Below, in pieces: positions 6,383-12,806 of a stretch of 12,806 bases of DNA (position 1 is the first letter of the stretch; every line of letters starts with the position of its first letter). This DNA is from Burkholderiales bacterium (lineage in GTDB: Bacteria; Pseudomonadota; Gammaproteobacteria; Burkholderiales; SG8-39): the NCBI GenBank assembly GCA_919902965.1, contig CAKKSJ010000284.1, forward strand, positions 1 through 12,806. Reading direction: 5' to 3'. The translations under genes and the position numbers were made by a program. Under the pieces are notes generated by a model. That model searched no databases, was not told where the DNA came from, and worked only from the letters and a program-made list of their open reading frames with translations.

Positions 6383-7741
6383 CTAATCCGGCCGCTGCGT
6401 GCCGCGCGCCACCAGCATGACGACAGCGCCGACTGCAAGCACACCGAGTCCGACCAGCGCATGAGTGCGATGATACATAAGGCTGGAATACAGCAGGTAG
6501 GCGCAAACCGCGATGAAGACCGCCGGCACCACCGGATAGCCGGGAACGCGGAACGACCGCGGCGCATCCGGCTCCTTGGCGCGCAGCACGAACAGCGCTA
6601 CGCCCACGAGCAGGAAAAATCCCCAGAAAACCGGCAGCGAATACTCGACCAGTCCCTTGAATCCCGCGTTCTGGACTGCCCCGAAGATCACCAGCACAAG
6701 CGCAATAACGCCCTGCACCAGCATTGCGTTCCGCGGCGATCCGCTCGCCTCGTCCCAGCGGCCGAGAAATCCTAGCAGGGGCCAGTCCTTGCCGAGCGCG
6801 TAGTTGGAGCGCGCGCCGACGATCATCGAGCCGTTCACCGAGGTCAGCGCGGCAATGGCGATCATCGCCGAAATGAGTTTCTCGCCCGTTGTGCCCCAGA
6901 CGCCCTTCAGCAGGTCGGCTGCGACCGCGTCCGAGCGAGCCATCGCGTGATAGCCCAGTCCATTAAGGTAGGCGAGGTTGACCAGCACGTAGAGCACGGT
7001 GACCAGGCCGATCGACAGCAACAACGCGCGCACCATGTTGCGATCGCGGTCGCGCACTTCGGCCGAAATGTAGGCGGCGTCGTTCCATCCGCCATAGGTG
7101 AACAGCACGAATACCATCGCCGAGCCTATGCCTGCGCCCATGTACCAAGGCTGGCCGGCGGCGCCCGAAGCCGCCGCGACCTCTGCCGGCGCGGGAGCGA
7201 GCACCAGACCGGCGACGATGATCAGCACCAGCCCGCCCACTTCGAGCACGGCAAAAATATCCTGGGTGATCTTGCCTTCGCGTATGCCCGTATAGTTCAC
7301 CATGGTAAGTATCCCCACGATCAGAACGGCCCAGATGGCGGACGAGTACGCGCCCAGATTCACGACGCGCGACATGTAGTCGCCGAAAAGATAGGCAAAC
7401 ACGGCGATCGAGCCGGCGACGATCACTGTCATGCGCGCCCATCCGTAGAGAAATGCGAGCGAGCGGCCGAACGCACGCTGCAGAAAATGATATTCGCCGC
7501 CGGCCGAAGGGAAGGCGGTCGCGAGCTCGGCGTAACACAACGCGCCGATTACGGAAAAAACACCGCCCGCGATCCACACCGCGACCAGCAGCGATTCGCT
7601 CTCCACGGCGCCGGCCACGATGGAAGGCGTGCCGAATATGCCGGCCCCGACGATGAGGCCGACGATCATCGCCACGGCGTCGGACAGCGTGAGGCTCGGC
7701 TTGGGCCGCGCTCCCTGCCCCGCGGCGGCGGACGGGATCAT
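6383..7741 (-). CDS. APC-superfamily amino acid permease
   Basis: A 452-residue membrane transporter of the amino acid-polyamine-organocation superfamily with about 12 hydrophobic helices. The first helix carries the signature VGLIVGAGIFGTP (residues 27-39), the unwound substrate-binding stretch of the fold. Later ones include GGEYHFLQRAFG, the TYGGWNDAAYISAEVRDRDRNM segment (helix 6 and following loop), and SVNGSMIVGARSNYALGKD, all typical of L-amino acid transporter-like permeases. It probably imports or exchanges an amino acid; which one is not evident. I chose ATG 7741 because it overlaps the stop of the upstream methyltransferase-like gene in an ATGA. A start at 7780 would add 13 basic residues inside that gene. 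No strong Shine-Dalgarno is seen, which fits translational coupling. It ends at TAG 6383-6385, with no clear terminator after it. Confidence 0.92.
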   Translation of the reverse strand: MIPSAAAGQGARPKPSLTLSDAVAMIVGLIVGAGIFGTPSIVAGAVESESLLVAVWIAGGVFSVIGALCYAELATAFPSAGGEYHFLQRAFGRSLAFLYGWARMTVIVAGSIAVFAYLFGDYMSRVVNLGAYSSAIWAVLIVGILTMVNYTGIREGKITQDIFAVLEVGGLVLIIVAGLVLAPAPAEVAAASGAAGQPWYMGAGIGSAMVFVLFTYGGWNDAAYISAEVRDRDRNMVRALLLSIGLVTVLYVLVNLAYLNGLGYHAMARSDAVAADLLKGVWGTTGEKLISAMIAIAALTSVNGSMIVGARSNYALGKDWPLLGFLGRWDEASGSPRNAMLVQGVIALVLVIFGAVQNAGFKGLVEYSLPVFWGFFLLVGVALFVLRAKEPDAPRSFRVPGYPVVPAVFIAVCAYLLYSSLMYHRTHALVGLGVLAVGAVVMLVARGTQRPD

Positions 7742-8637
7742 TGCTTGCCCGCCGCGCGCTGCACGATTTTGGCGCGCCACGGCAATTGCTTCTGCGTCGC
7801 GCCCTCGCCCCGTTTGAGCGTGCCCTCGATCACGTCGCCTTTGACCGTGCCGTTGAATTCATGGTGCGACGAGTTGTCACCTGCTCTGGCGAGGAACTGA
7901 AAACTGATCTGATCGGCATCGAGCCTGGTCGAGCGCAGGGGCAGCTTTTGATCGCCGATGCGCGCGGTTCCGTCGAACATCTGATAGCGCTGATCCAATT
8001 CGAATTCCCAGGTTTCCGGCCGCGATCCGGTCTGGATCTGCGATTGCCAGCGACCGGCAATTCTTGCCGGTACGTACCACAGATAAATGTGGCTCTTGCC
8101 GGCAGTTCCGACTTTCTTTTCGGGCACATCCAGCGTTTTCTGCCGGTCGGCATTCCAGTCGCCCATGGTGTAATCGTGCGCCACCACGCGAGTGCCGGGC
8201 TTCATGCTGAGTATCTTAGGTCGCAGCTTCTCGTTCATCGACGGCAGCAGATAGGTGGTAATCACGCTGGCGGGGCTCAGATCGGTCTCGAACAGGTTTT
8301 GCTTGATAAACACCGCGCGGTCGGCGACGCCCTGCGATTGCGCGGTCTTTTTGCTTTCCGCCAGCAATTCGTCCGACAAATCGACACCGAAGCCGCGCGC
8401 GCCGAATTTTTTCGCCGCGGTGATCACCATGCGGCCATCGCCCGAACCCAGATCGATGACAAAATCCTTGGGCCCCACCTTGGCCATGCTCAGCATCTCA
8501 TCGACCACGATCTGCGGCGTCGGCACGTAGACTACGTCCCCGACACCCCTTTCCTTGTATTCTTCCGCCGCAAAAGCCAGCGACGATATCAACGCCAGCG
8601 AGAGGCCGGCATGCCGCACCCATTGCTTTTGTTTCAT
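7738..8637 (-). CDS. Exported class I SAM-methyltransferase-like protein
   Basis: A 299-residue protein with a methyltransferase core behind a signal peptide. The first 23 residues have a basic n-region (KQKQWVRHAG), a hydrophobic core LSLALISSLAFA and a likely AFA|AEE cleavage site. The Rossmann-fold methyltransferase domain spans about 40-165: motif I FVIDLGSGDGRM (59-70), the acidic residue ending strand 2 in GFGVDLSDE (82-90), QNLFETDL, and VITTYLLPSMNEKLRPKILSMKPGTRVV. The order YVPTPQ...LGSGDGR...YLLP resembles the FAM173/ATPSCKMT lysine methyltransferase group. From about 185 on a second domain, rich in predicted strands, is unassigned. The start codon follows GGAGAG (8642-8647). It overlaps the permease gene by ATGA. 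Export of a SAM-dependent enzyme is odd because SAM is not known in the periplasm. The N-terminal segment could instead be a membrane anchor, or the true substrate may not be SAM-dependent methylation. Confidence 0.83.
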   Translation of the reverse strand: MKQKQWVRHAGLSLALISSLAFAAEEYKERGVGDVVYVPTPQIVVDEMLSMAKVGPKDFVIDLGSGDGRMVITAAKKFGARGFGVDLSDELLAESKKTAQSQGVADRAVFIKQNLFETDLSPASVITTYLLPSMNEKLRPKILSMKPGTRVVAHDYTMGDWNADRQKTLDVPEKKVGTAGKSHIYLWYVPARIAGRWQSQIQTGSRPETWEFELDQRYQMFDGTARIGDQKLPLRSTRLDADQISFQFLARAGDNSSHHEFNGTVKGDVIEGTLKRGEGATQKQLPWRAKIVQRAAGKQ

Positions 8638-8672
8638 GACGCTCTCCGTATCAATGATCTTTCACTCGCGAT

Positions 8673-8692
8673 AGGGCCCGGCATCGAGCCCT
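8673..8692. repeat. Inverted repeat upstream of the methyltransferase-like gene
   Basis: Arms AGGGCcCG (8673-8680) and CGaGCCCT (8685-8692) with a GCAT loop form a hairpin with one mismatch. It lies 36 bases upstream of the minus-strand start at 8637. There is no T tract on either side, so it is not a standard terminator. It may be an operator or a leader hairpin, or chance in GC-rich DNA. Confidence 0.3.
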
Positions 8693-8706
8693 GTGGGAGG
8701 TGAATC

Positions 8707-8769
8707 ATGCGACACGATTACCGGTCTGGCATGCGGACAGGTATCGGTATTGTCAGGTCAATGAAGTAG
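8707..8769 (+). CDS. Possible 20-residue leader or microprotein ORF
   Basis: In the 156-base gap between the methyltransferase-like gene and the reductase gene, a plus-strand ATG at 8707 has a strong Shine-Dalgarno (GGGAGG, 8695-8700, six bases before). It encodes 20 residues, MRHDYRSGMRTGIGIVRSMK, ending in TAG. It is basic, has no recognisable motif, and there is no plus-strand gene directly after it, so a leader role is not supported. Both flanking genes are on the other strand. The ribosome-binding site is the only argument for it, and chance is a fair explanation. Confidence 0.15.
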   Translation: MRHDYRSGMRTGIGIVRSMK

Positions 8770-8793
8770 GGATTTTGCTCGGCCTAGCGCGAC

Positions 8794-9906
8794 TCAACGC
8801 TGACCGACCTTGGCGCCGCGGAAAATCGCTTCCTGACCGCGCGGTGGCGCGCGCCAGTATTGCTTCGGCGCGCTTAGCTGCCCGCCGAGTTCGGCGGCGG
8901 CGCGCCAGGCCCAATGCGGCTCGTAGAGTATGCCGCGCGCGAGTGCGACCATGTCTGCGCGACCCGAAGCGACAATGTCTTCGGCCTGTCGCGGCTCGGT
9001 GATCAGGCCCACGGCGATGGTCGGTATGCCGGCTTCCTTGCGGATTGCCTCTGCGAACTGCACCTGATAGCCGGGGCCGAGGCTGATTTTTTGCTCGGGC
9101 GCGAGGCCGCCGCTGGAGGCGTCGATCCAGTCGCAGCCCAGTGCTTTGAGTTGCTTCGCGAGTTCGAGCGACTGCGCCAGATCCCAGCCGCCCTCGATCC
9201 AGTCGCTCGCGGATATGCGCATCCCCAGCGGTTTCGCCTCAGGCCAGGCTTCGCGCACCGCGGAAAATACTTGCAGCGGAAAACGCATGCGGTTTTCCAG
9301 CGATCCGCCGTAGTCGTCGCTGCGCCGATTGGACAGCGGCGAAAGGAAGGTATGCAGCAGGTAGCCGTGGGCCGCGTGCAATTCGATCGCGTCGATGTCC
9401 AGTTGTGCAGCGCGCTGCGCCGCGTGTACAAACGCCTCGCGCACGCGCGCGAGCTCAGCTGCATTCATTTCCCGTGGCGGCGGTTCGGCCTTCGAAAACG
9501 GCAGCGCCGAGGGCGCGATCGGCAGCCAGCCACCGGCCTCAGGGGCGATCAGTTTGCCGCCTTCCCAGGGCGAGTAGCTCGAAGCCTTGCGTCCGGCATG
9601 GGCGAGCTGGATCGCAATCGGCGTGCCGGCGTGGCGGCGCAGCGAAACAAGCACGCGGCGCAGCGCCGCCTCGTTGTCATCCGAGTACAGCCCGAGGCAG
9701 TCGGGGGTGATGCGCCCGATTGCTTCGACCGCGGTTGCCTCGATACACAGCAGCCCGGCTCCGCCCAGGGCGAGCTGCCCCAGATGGATCAAATGCCAGT
9801 CGCTGGCGCTGCCCTCGCTTGCCGAGTACTGGCACATCGGCGAGACCACGATACGGTTTTCCAGCGTCAGCTTGCGCAGGGCAAAATGTGAGAACAGCTT
9901 GCTCAT
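8794..9906 (-). CDS. NADH:flavin oxidoreductase, old yellow enzyme family (YqjM/xenobiotic-reductase type)
   Basis: A 370-residue FMN enzyme with an (alpha/beta)8 barrel that reduces activated C=C bonds of enones, enoates or nitro compounds using NAD(P)H. The YqjM-type landmarks are present: VSPMCQYSA with Cys25 and Tyr27 near the flavin, IQLAHAGRKA (99-108), the active-site pair His177/His180 in ELHAAHGYLLHTFLSPLSN, then RRSDDYGGSLENR and GMRISASDW with Arg230. C-terminal FMN phosphate-binding segments are PTIAVGLIT and ADMVALARGILYEPHW. ATG 9906 was chosen because SKLFSHFALRKLTLENRIV is the family N-terminus and an AAGGA lies upstream. A much longer frame reading into the upstream gene is spurious. 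It overlaps the stop of the phosphotransacylase gene by ATGA, so it is the last gene of the second IclR operon. The physiological substrate is unknown. Confidence 0.95.
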   Translation of the reverse strand: MSKLFSHFALRKLTLENRIVVSPMCQYSASEGSASDWHLIHLGQLALGGAGLLCIEATAVEAIGRITPDCLGLYSDDNEAALRRVLVSLRRHAGTPIAIQLAHAGRKASSYSPWEGGKLIAPEAGGWLPIAPSALPFSKAEPPPREMNAAELARVREAFVHAAQRAAQLDIDAIELHAAHGYLLHTFLSPLSNRRSDDYGGSLENRMRFPLQVFSAVREAWPEAKPLGMRISASDWIEGGWDLAQSLELAKQLKALGCDWIDASSGGLAPEQKISLGPGYQVQFAEAIRKEAGIPTIAVGLITEPRQAEDIVASGRADMVALARGILYEPHWAWRAAAELGGQLSAPKQYWRAPPRGQEAIFRGAKVGQR

Positions 9907-10817
9907 TGATTCTTTTCCTTGAGTACGGCCAGCGCGCAGGATGCGACGCGGCTTTCGATTGAATCGGCACGACTGGTAAGCACTATGGGCACTTTGGCGC
10001 CGAGTACCAGGCCGGCGCATTCGCCCCGGGCGAGGTAGACCAGCGCCTTGTAGAGTATGTTGCCGGCTTCCAGGCCCGGCACCAACAAAATGTCGGGCTG
10101 ACCTGCCACCTCCGAGCGTATGCCCTTGATGCGCGCCGCTTCGGCGGAAATCGCGTTGTCCATGCCAAACGGTCCGTCGACCATGGCGCCGCTGATCTCG
10201 CCTGAGCGCGCCATCTCTATCAGCGCCGGCGCGTCGACGCTGCCGGCTATGGCGGGGTTCACGCTTTCGACCGCGGACAGTATTGCTACTTTGGGACACG
10301 CGATGCCGATGGCGTGGGCGAAGTCCACCGCGTTCTGCACGATGTCGCGCTTGGCTGCCAGGCTGGGTGTGATGTTTACAACCGCGTCGGCGATGAGCAG
10401 CGGGCGCGGATGTCCCGGGACGTCGATGACGAATACATGGCTGATGCGCCGCGCGCCGCGCAGCCCGCCCGCGCTTGCAACGGCGGCGCCCATCAGCTCG
10501 TCGGTGTGCAGGCTGCCTTTCATCATGGCGCGCACCCGGCCGGCATGGCATAGCGCCACCGCGGCGCGCGCGGCGGCGGCGGGCTCGGCCGCGATGTCGT
10601 GCAGTTCGAATGCGCTGACATCCACGCCGGCAGTCTCGGCCGCGGCGTGTATCCTGTCTCGCGGGCCTACCAGCAGCGGTGTGATCAGCTGCATTTTCGC
10701 CGCTGCTGCAGCGGCGAGCAGCGCGTCGCGGTCGCAGGGATAGACGATCGCCATCGGCAGCGGCGCGTACTGGCGCGCGCGCGCGATCAGGCGCTCCAGG
10801 TGCGGGCGCGCGCTCAT
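9903..10817 (-). CDS. Phosphate acetyl/butyryltransferase family enzyme
   Basis: A 304-residue phosphotransacylase, which interconverts an acyl-CoA and phosphate with an acyl phosphate and CoA. Family landmarks: MMKGSLHTDELMGA (98-111), RRISHVFVIDVP (123-134), LLIADAVVNITPSLAAKRDIVQNAVD (140-165), VAILSAVESVNP (177-188), MVDGPFGMDNAIS (212-224), and the C-terminal DILLVPGLEAGNILYKALVYLA, AGLVLGAKVPIVLTSRADS. The size matches the short phosphate butyryltransferase type or the C-terminal half of the MaoC-Pta fusions of betaproteobacteria; no MaoC domain is encoded upstream, where the IclR gene ends. ATG 10817 overlaps the IclR stop in an ATGA. The gene's own stop overlaps the reductase start in another. 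No acetate/butyrate kinase gene lies in the window, although one is often adjacent. Specificity (acetyl versus butyryl or another acyl) cannot be decided. Confidence 0.92.
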   Translation of the reverse strand: MSARPHLERLIARARQYAPLPMAIVYPCDRDALLAAAAAAKMQLITPLLVGPRDRIHAAAETAGVDVSAFELHDIAAEPAAAARAAVALCHAGRVRAMMKGSLHTDELMGAAVASAGGLRGARRISHVFVIDVPGHPRPLLIADAVVNITPSLAAKRDIVQNAVDFAHAIGIACPKVAILSAVESVNPAIAGSVDAPALIEMARSGEISGAMVDGPFGMDNAISAEAARIKGIRSEVAGQPDILLVPGLEAGNILYKALVYLARGECAGLVLGAKVPIVLTSRADSIESRVASCALAVLKEKNQ

Positions 10818-11641
10818 GCGCTGCGCTTGGGCGCTGCGCTGCTGCGCCCGCGCGGCGGGGCGGGCGCGTCGTTCTGATAGGTCTGCGTCAACGCCTCGGC
10901 GGCGCGCCGCAAAGCCGGCAAATGCGCCAAGGCCTGATCCAGGGACATGCGCGCGATGGGGGCGTGCACCGCCACCGAAGCACAAGGTTTACCGTCCCGC
11001 GACAGGACTGGCACCGCGACGCAGATCAAGCCGGCCAGGTATTCCTCGTTGTCCGTGCTGGTCTTGCGGCGGCGTATGTGCTCCAGTTCCAGTTCCAGCT
11101 TGCCCCTGTCGACGATGGTTCTCTCGGTGTGACGCTGCAGGGGAAGATGGTCGAGCAGCTTGGTGCGCCGTGCACGCGATAGCATGGCGAGGAACAACTT
11201 GCCGCTCGCAGTGCAGTGCAGGGGCACGCGCGAGCCCGGCTGCAGATTCATGCGTAGCGGTGAAACGGTCTCGACACGGTCGAGGTAGACAACCTCGCTG
11301 CCGTCGAGCATGGTGAAGTTGCAGGTTTCGCCGAGTTCATCCACCAGCCTCTGCAGGATCGCGTGGCGCGAGCCGCGCACCGATGAATTCATCAGTATTT
11401 CGGTGCCAAAGCGGGCCAGGCGGGGTCCGACGGTGTAACGCCTGCCGTCGGGCTCGCGCAGCAGCATGCCGGAATGCTCCAGCAGGGCGAGGATGCGGTA
11501 CACCGTGGGCTTGGGCAGGTCGACCTCGGCCATGACTTCCGTGAGCGACACCGGGCGGTCGGCGCGCACGATGATTTCCAGCGCCGAGATGGCGCGCAGC
11601 GTGGCCGAGCTATTGTCCTTATTGTCCTGTTTGGCGCTCAT
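10814..11641 (-). CDS. IclR-family transcriptional regulator (second)
   Basis: A 275-residue IclR regulator. The winged helix-turn-helix is at about residues 31-60 (VSLTEVMAEVDLPKPTVYRILALLEHSGML), followed by the wing GRRYTVGPRLARFG. The effector domain contains ETCNFTMLDGSEVVYLDRVE, GSRVPLHCTASGKLFLAML (137-155), EEYLAGLICVAVPVL and a C-terminal helix ALRRAAEAL. A 20-residue tail rich in Ala, Pro and Arg extends past the usual end. It starts at ATG 11641, directly at the edge of an AT-rich operator-like sequence; the Shine-Dalgarno is weak. It is the first gene of an ATGA-overlapped operon with the phosphotransacylase and reductase, so it probably controls its own operon. It is a clear but distant relative of the first IclR in the window, not a recent duplicate. 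Confidence 0.94.
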   Translation of the reverse strand: MSAKQDNKDNSSATLRAISALEIIVRADRPVSLTEVMAEVDLPKPTVYRILALLEHSGMLLREPDGRRYTVGPRLARFGTEILMNSSVRGSRHAILQRLVDELGETCNFTMLDGSEVVYLDRVETVSPLRMNLQPGSRVPLHCTASGKLFLAMLSRARRTKLLDHLPLQRHTERTIVDRGKLELELEHIRRRKTSTDNEEYLAGLICVAVPVLSRDGKPCASVAVHAPIARMSLDQALAHLPALRRAAEALTQTYQNDAPAPPRGRSSAAPKRSA

Positions 11642-11666
11642 TTCGCAATAATATCAAAAAACGAAA
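11641..11666 (-). promoter_or_regulatory. Candidate promoter/operator of the second IclR operon
   Basis: Read on the minus strand, a TTTCG arm, a TTTTTTGATATTAT block (11648-11661) and a CGAAA arm lie just before the ATG of the second IclR gene. The TTTCG/CGAAA arms (11641-11645 and 11662-11666) are inverted around 16 bases, and TATTAT could serve as a -10, though no good -35 precedes it and a -10 this close to the ATG would leave a very short leader. The same T6GATATwAT block precedes the first IclR gene. Autoregulation by the IclR protein is the inference. Confidence 0.35.
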
Positions 11667-11726
11667 CAGGCAGTTCTGTTAATTGTTGTTCTTGTAGAGA
11701 TGATTGAAGTGAACCCTGCACCCGGC

Positions 11727-11748
11727 CGGCGCGCCTTCCCGCGCGCCG
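11727..11748 (-). terminator. GC-rich hairpin, possible terminator of the right-edge gene
   Basis: A perfect 8-bp inverted repeat (CGGCGCGC 11727-11734 with GCGCGCCG 11741-11748) with a 6-base loop lies 16 bases after the stop of the partial minus-strand gene at the right edge and before the second IclR operon. It lacks a T tract on the minus strand, so intrinsic termination is uncertain. It may be a rho-assisted or pause site, or simply stabilise the RNA end. Confidence 0.35.
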
Positions 11749-11763
11749 ATCGCGACCGCCGTC

Positions 11764-12806
11764 TCAGCCTACCTCGGTCAGTACCCAGACGCCGTCAGAT
11801 TTCGCGCGCGCGTCGGCCTTTCTTGCGGCTTCGGGCAGCGTGCCGATTTCGCCCGTGCATAGATCGATCGCGTCGTGCGCGCCGCTGCGTTCGGCGAGAG
11901 CCAGCAGCGCGGTTCCCGGCCCGCCCGAGACCAGCAGGTGCGTGGTGCTGCCGGTGGAGAAGCGCACCGTACGCAGGGTATCTTCCTGGTCAACCCTGTC
12001 TATCATGACGCGCGCGGCGTTTCCGAGCACATGCGCCATCGCGGCGTAGGCGTGCAGCGCGGGCCGCGGATTGAACATCCGGTCGATGAAACCATTGCGC
12101 GGGTGGTAGCCGCGGTCAATGTCCATGAAGGTATCGAAAATAAGCATCACGCGATCGGAGGTCCGCCCGGCGAGCACCGCCTCGGCGACGAGGCGTGCGT
12201 TGTCGATCTCGTCGTCGCGGGTTTTCGCGAGACTCGCGTCAGCGAGTTTGATCGCCCCCTGGACGCCGAGGCCGTTCTGCTGCGCGAATCGAACCAGGGC
12301 CGGCATGGTGGCGAGCAGGTCGGTGCCCCGATCCAGCCTGACCACGACGCCGTCGATCGCGCTGCGCGCGCCGCTTTGCGCGAGCAGCGCGGGGAGGGCG
12401 TCGAGTTCGCCCGGCAGCAGGCCGCTTTTCACGAAATGACTGAACTGCGCGCCGTCGAAGTGCGCATCCTCGTGCATGCGCAGCTTTGCCCAGTACACGG
12501 GCCGATGCGTCGTGCGGCGCAAGGACCGCAGCCGCTCGAGGTCGCGCGCGAGGCGCTTTGCGCTCAGATTGACTTCGATAACCTCAACCAGATCCGGCGA
12601 CGCCGCCAGCGCTTCGATGAAGACTTCGCGTGGAAGGCCCAGGGACGCCGTGAGGAAAGTGTGCCCGACGCTCTTCAGGATCTGCATGCGCGAACGCGTA
12701 TAGGGGTTGGTGAGATCGTGGTCTGGAATTTTCAGCAAGCGGGCGCCCATTTCCCAAAGCGCCATCACCGGGTAGTCGTTGCGCGCCGGTTTGCGGCCGA
12801 ACTCCT
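11764..12806 (-). CDS. Unrecognised protein, C-terminal part (5' end outside window)
   Basis: The minus-strand frame is open from the right edge to TGA 11764-11766, giving at least 347 residues. The part upstream of a GTG at 12768 still codes sensibly (EFGRKPARNDYPVMALWEMG), so the real start is outside the window. I do not recognise the family firmly. The pattern of alternating strands and helices (LVEVIEVNLS, RPVYWAKLRMHED, IDGVVVRLDRGTD, GLGVQGAIKLAD, DRVMLIFDTFMDIDRG) suggests a TIM-barrel-like domain. The segment FDTFMDIDRGYHPRNGFIDRMFNPRPALHA recalls the end of glycoside-hydrolase-like barrels, after which a ~95-residue strand-rich tail follows. Charged residues at the strand ends (Glu in VIEVN, Lys/Arg in AKLRMHED, Asp in FDTFMD) could line an active site, but this is inference. 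No membrane segment is seen. Its stop is 122 bases upstream of the second IclR start, with a hairpin between them. Confidence 0.75.
   Translation of the reverse strand, partial: EFGRKPARNDYPVMALWEMGARLLKIPDHDLTNPYTRSRMQILKSVGHTFLTASLGLPREVFIEALAASPDLVEVIEVNLSAKRLARDLERLRSLRRTTHRPVYWAKLRMHEDAHFDGAQFSHFVKSGLLPGELDALPALLAQSGARSAIDGVVVRLDRGTDLLATMPALVRFAQQNGLGVQGAIKLADASLAKTRDDEIDNARLVAEAVLAGRTSDRVMLIFDTFMDIDRGYHPRNGFIDRMFNPRPALHAYAAMAHVLGNAARVMIDRVDQEDTLRTVRFSTGSTTHLLVSGGPGTALLALAERSGAHDAIDLCTGEIGTLPEAARKADARAKSDGVWVLTEVG

Noticed and set aside
6947..7900. 317-codon plus-strand open frame over the permease gene
   Set aside because: The translation is rich in His, Arg and Gln with no hydrophobic or domain pattern, while the minus strand encodes an evident APC permease. 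GC-rich antisense frames are commonly open.
9907..10551. Long minus-strand frame that extends the reductase N-terminus by about 215 residues
   Set aside because: The extra part is an arginine-rich shadow of the phosphotransacylase gene. The true family N-terminus (MSKLFSHF) starts at 9906 with its own ribosome-binding site.

Overview
The window is GC-rich DNA (clearly above 60% G+C by eye) from a proteobacterium, most likely a betaproteobacterium of the Burkholderiales type. The pointers are the RpoC C-terminus, a Bug-type solute-binding protein with a tricarboxylate-type TctBA transporter, and two IclR regulators beside catabolic-looking genes. The exact genus cannot be read from the sequence.

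Left part, plus strand (1-6134): the 3' end of rpoC stops at 638 and is followed by a clean rho-independent terminator. An unusually AT-rich, palindrome-bearing intergenic stretch (about 780-890) precedes a small accessory cluster: an IclR regulator, a Bug/TctC-type periplasmic binding protein split by one in-frame TGA, a DUF1028 (Ntn-hydrolase-like) protein, a SnoaL-like small protein, then TctB and TctA. Together this looks like an IclR-controlled uptake system for an organic acid or similar small molecule, with two poorly characterised accessory or enzyme genes. If the TGA is real, the cluster has lost its own binding protein.

Middle part, minus strand (6158-8637): a secreted methyltransferase-like protein overlaps, by ATGA, an APC-superfamily amino acid permease. 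Just downstream of the permease is a short frameshifted remnant that looks like the N-terminus of a CoA-transferase subunit A.

Right part, minus strand (8794-12806): a second IclR regulator, a phosphate acetyl/butyryltransferase-family enzyme and an old-yellow-enzyme reductase form a tight operon with two successive ATGA overlaps. Upstream of it in the same direction is the 3' part of a large unrecognised protein that runs off the right edge, with a GC-rich hairpin after its stop codon.

The most unusual features are the nonsense codon in the Bug gene, the predicted export of a SAM-methyltransferase fold, the DUF1028/SnoaL pair inside a Tct-type locus, and related AT-rich promoter elements (a shared TTTTTTGATATwAT block plus TTTCG/CGAAA motifs) in front of both IclR genes. 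I saw no rRNA, tRNA, CRISPR array, insertion sequence or phage gene. I found no convincing wholly new multi-gene system.
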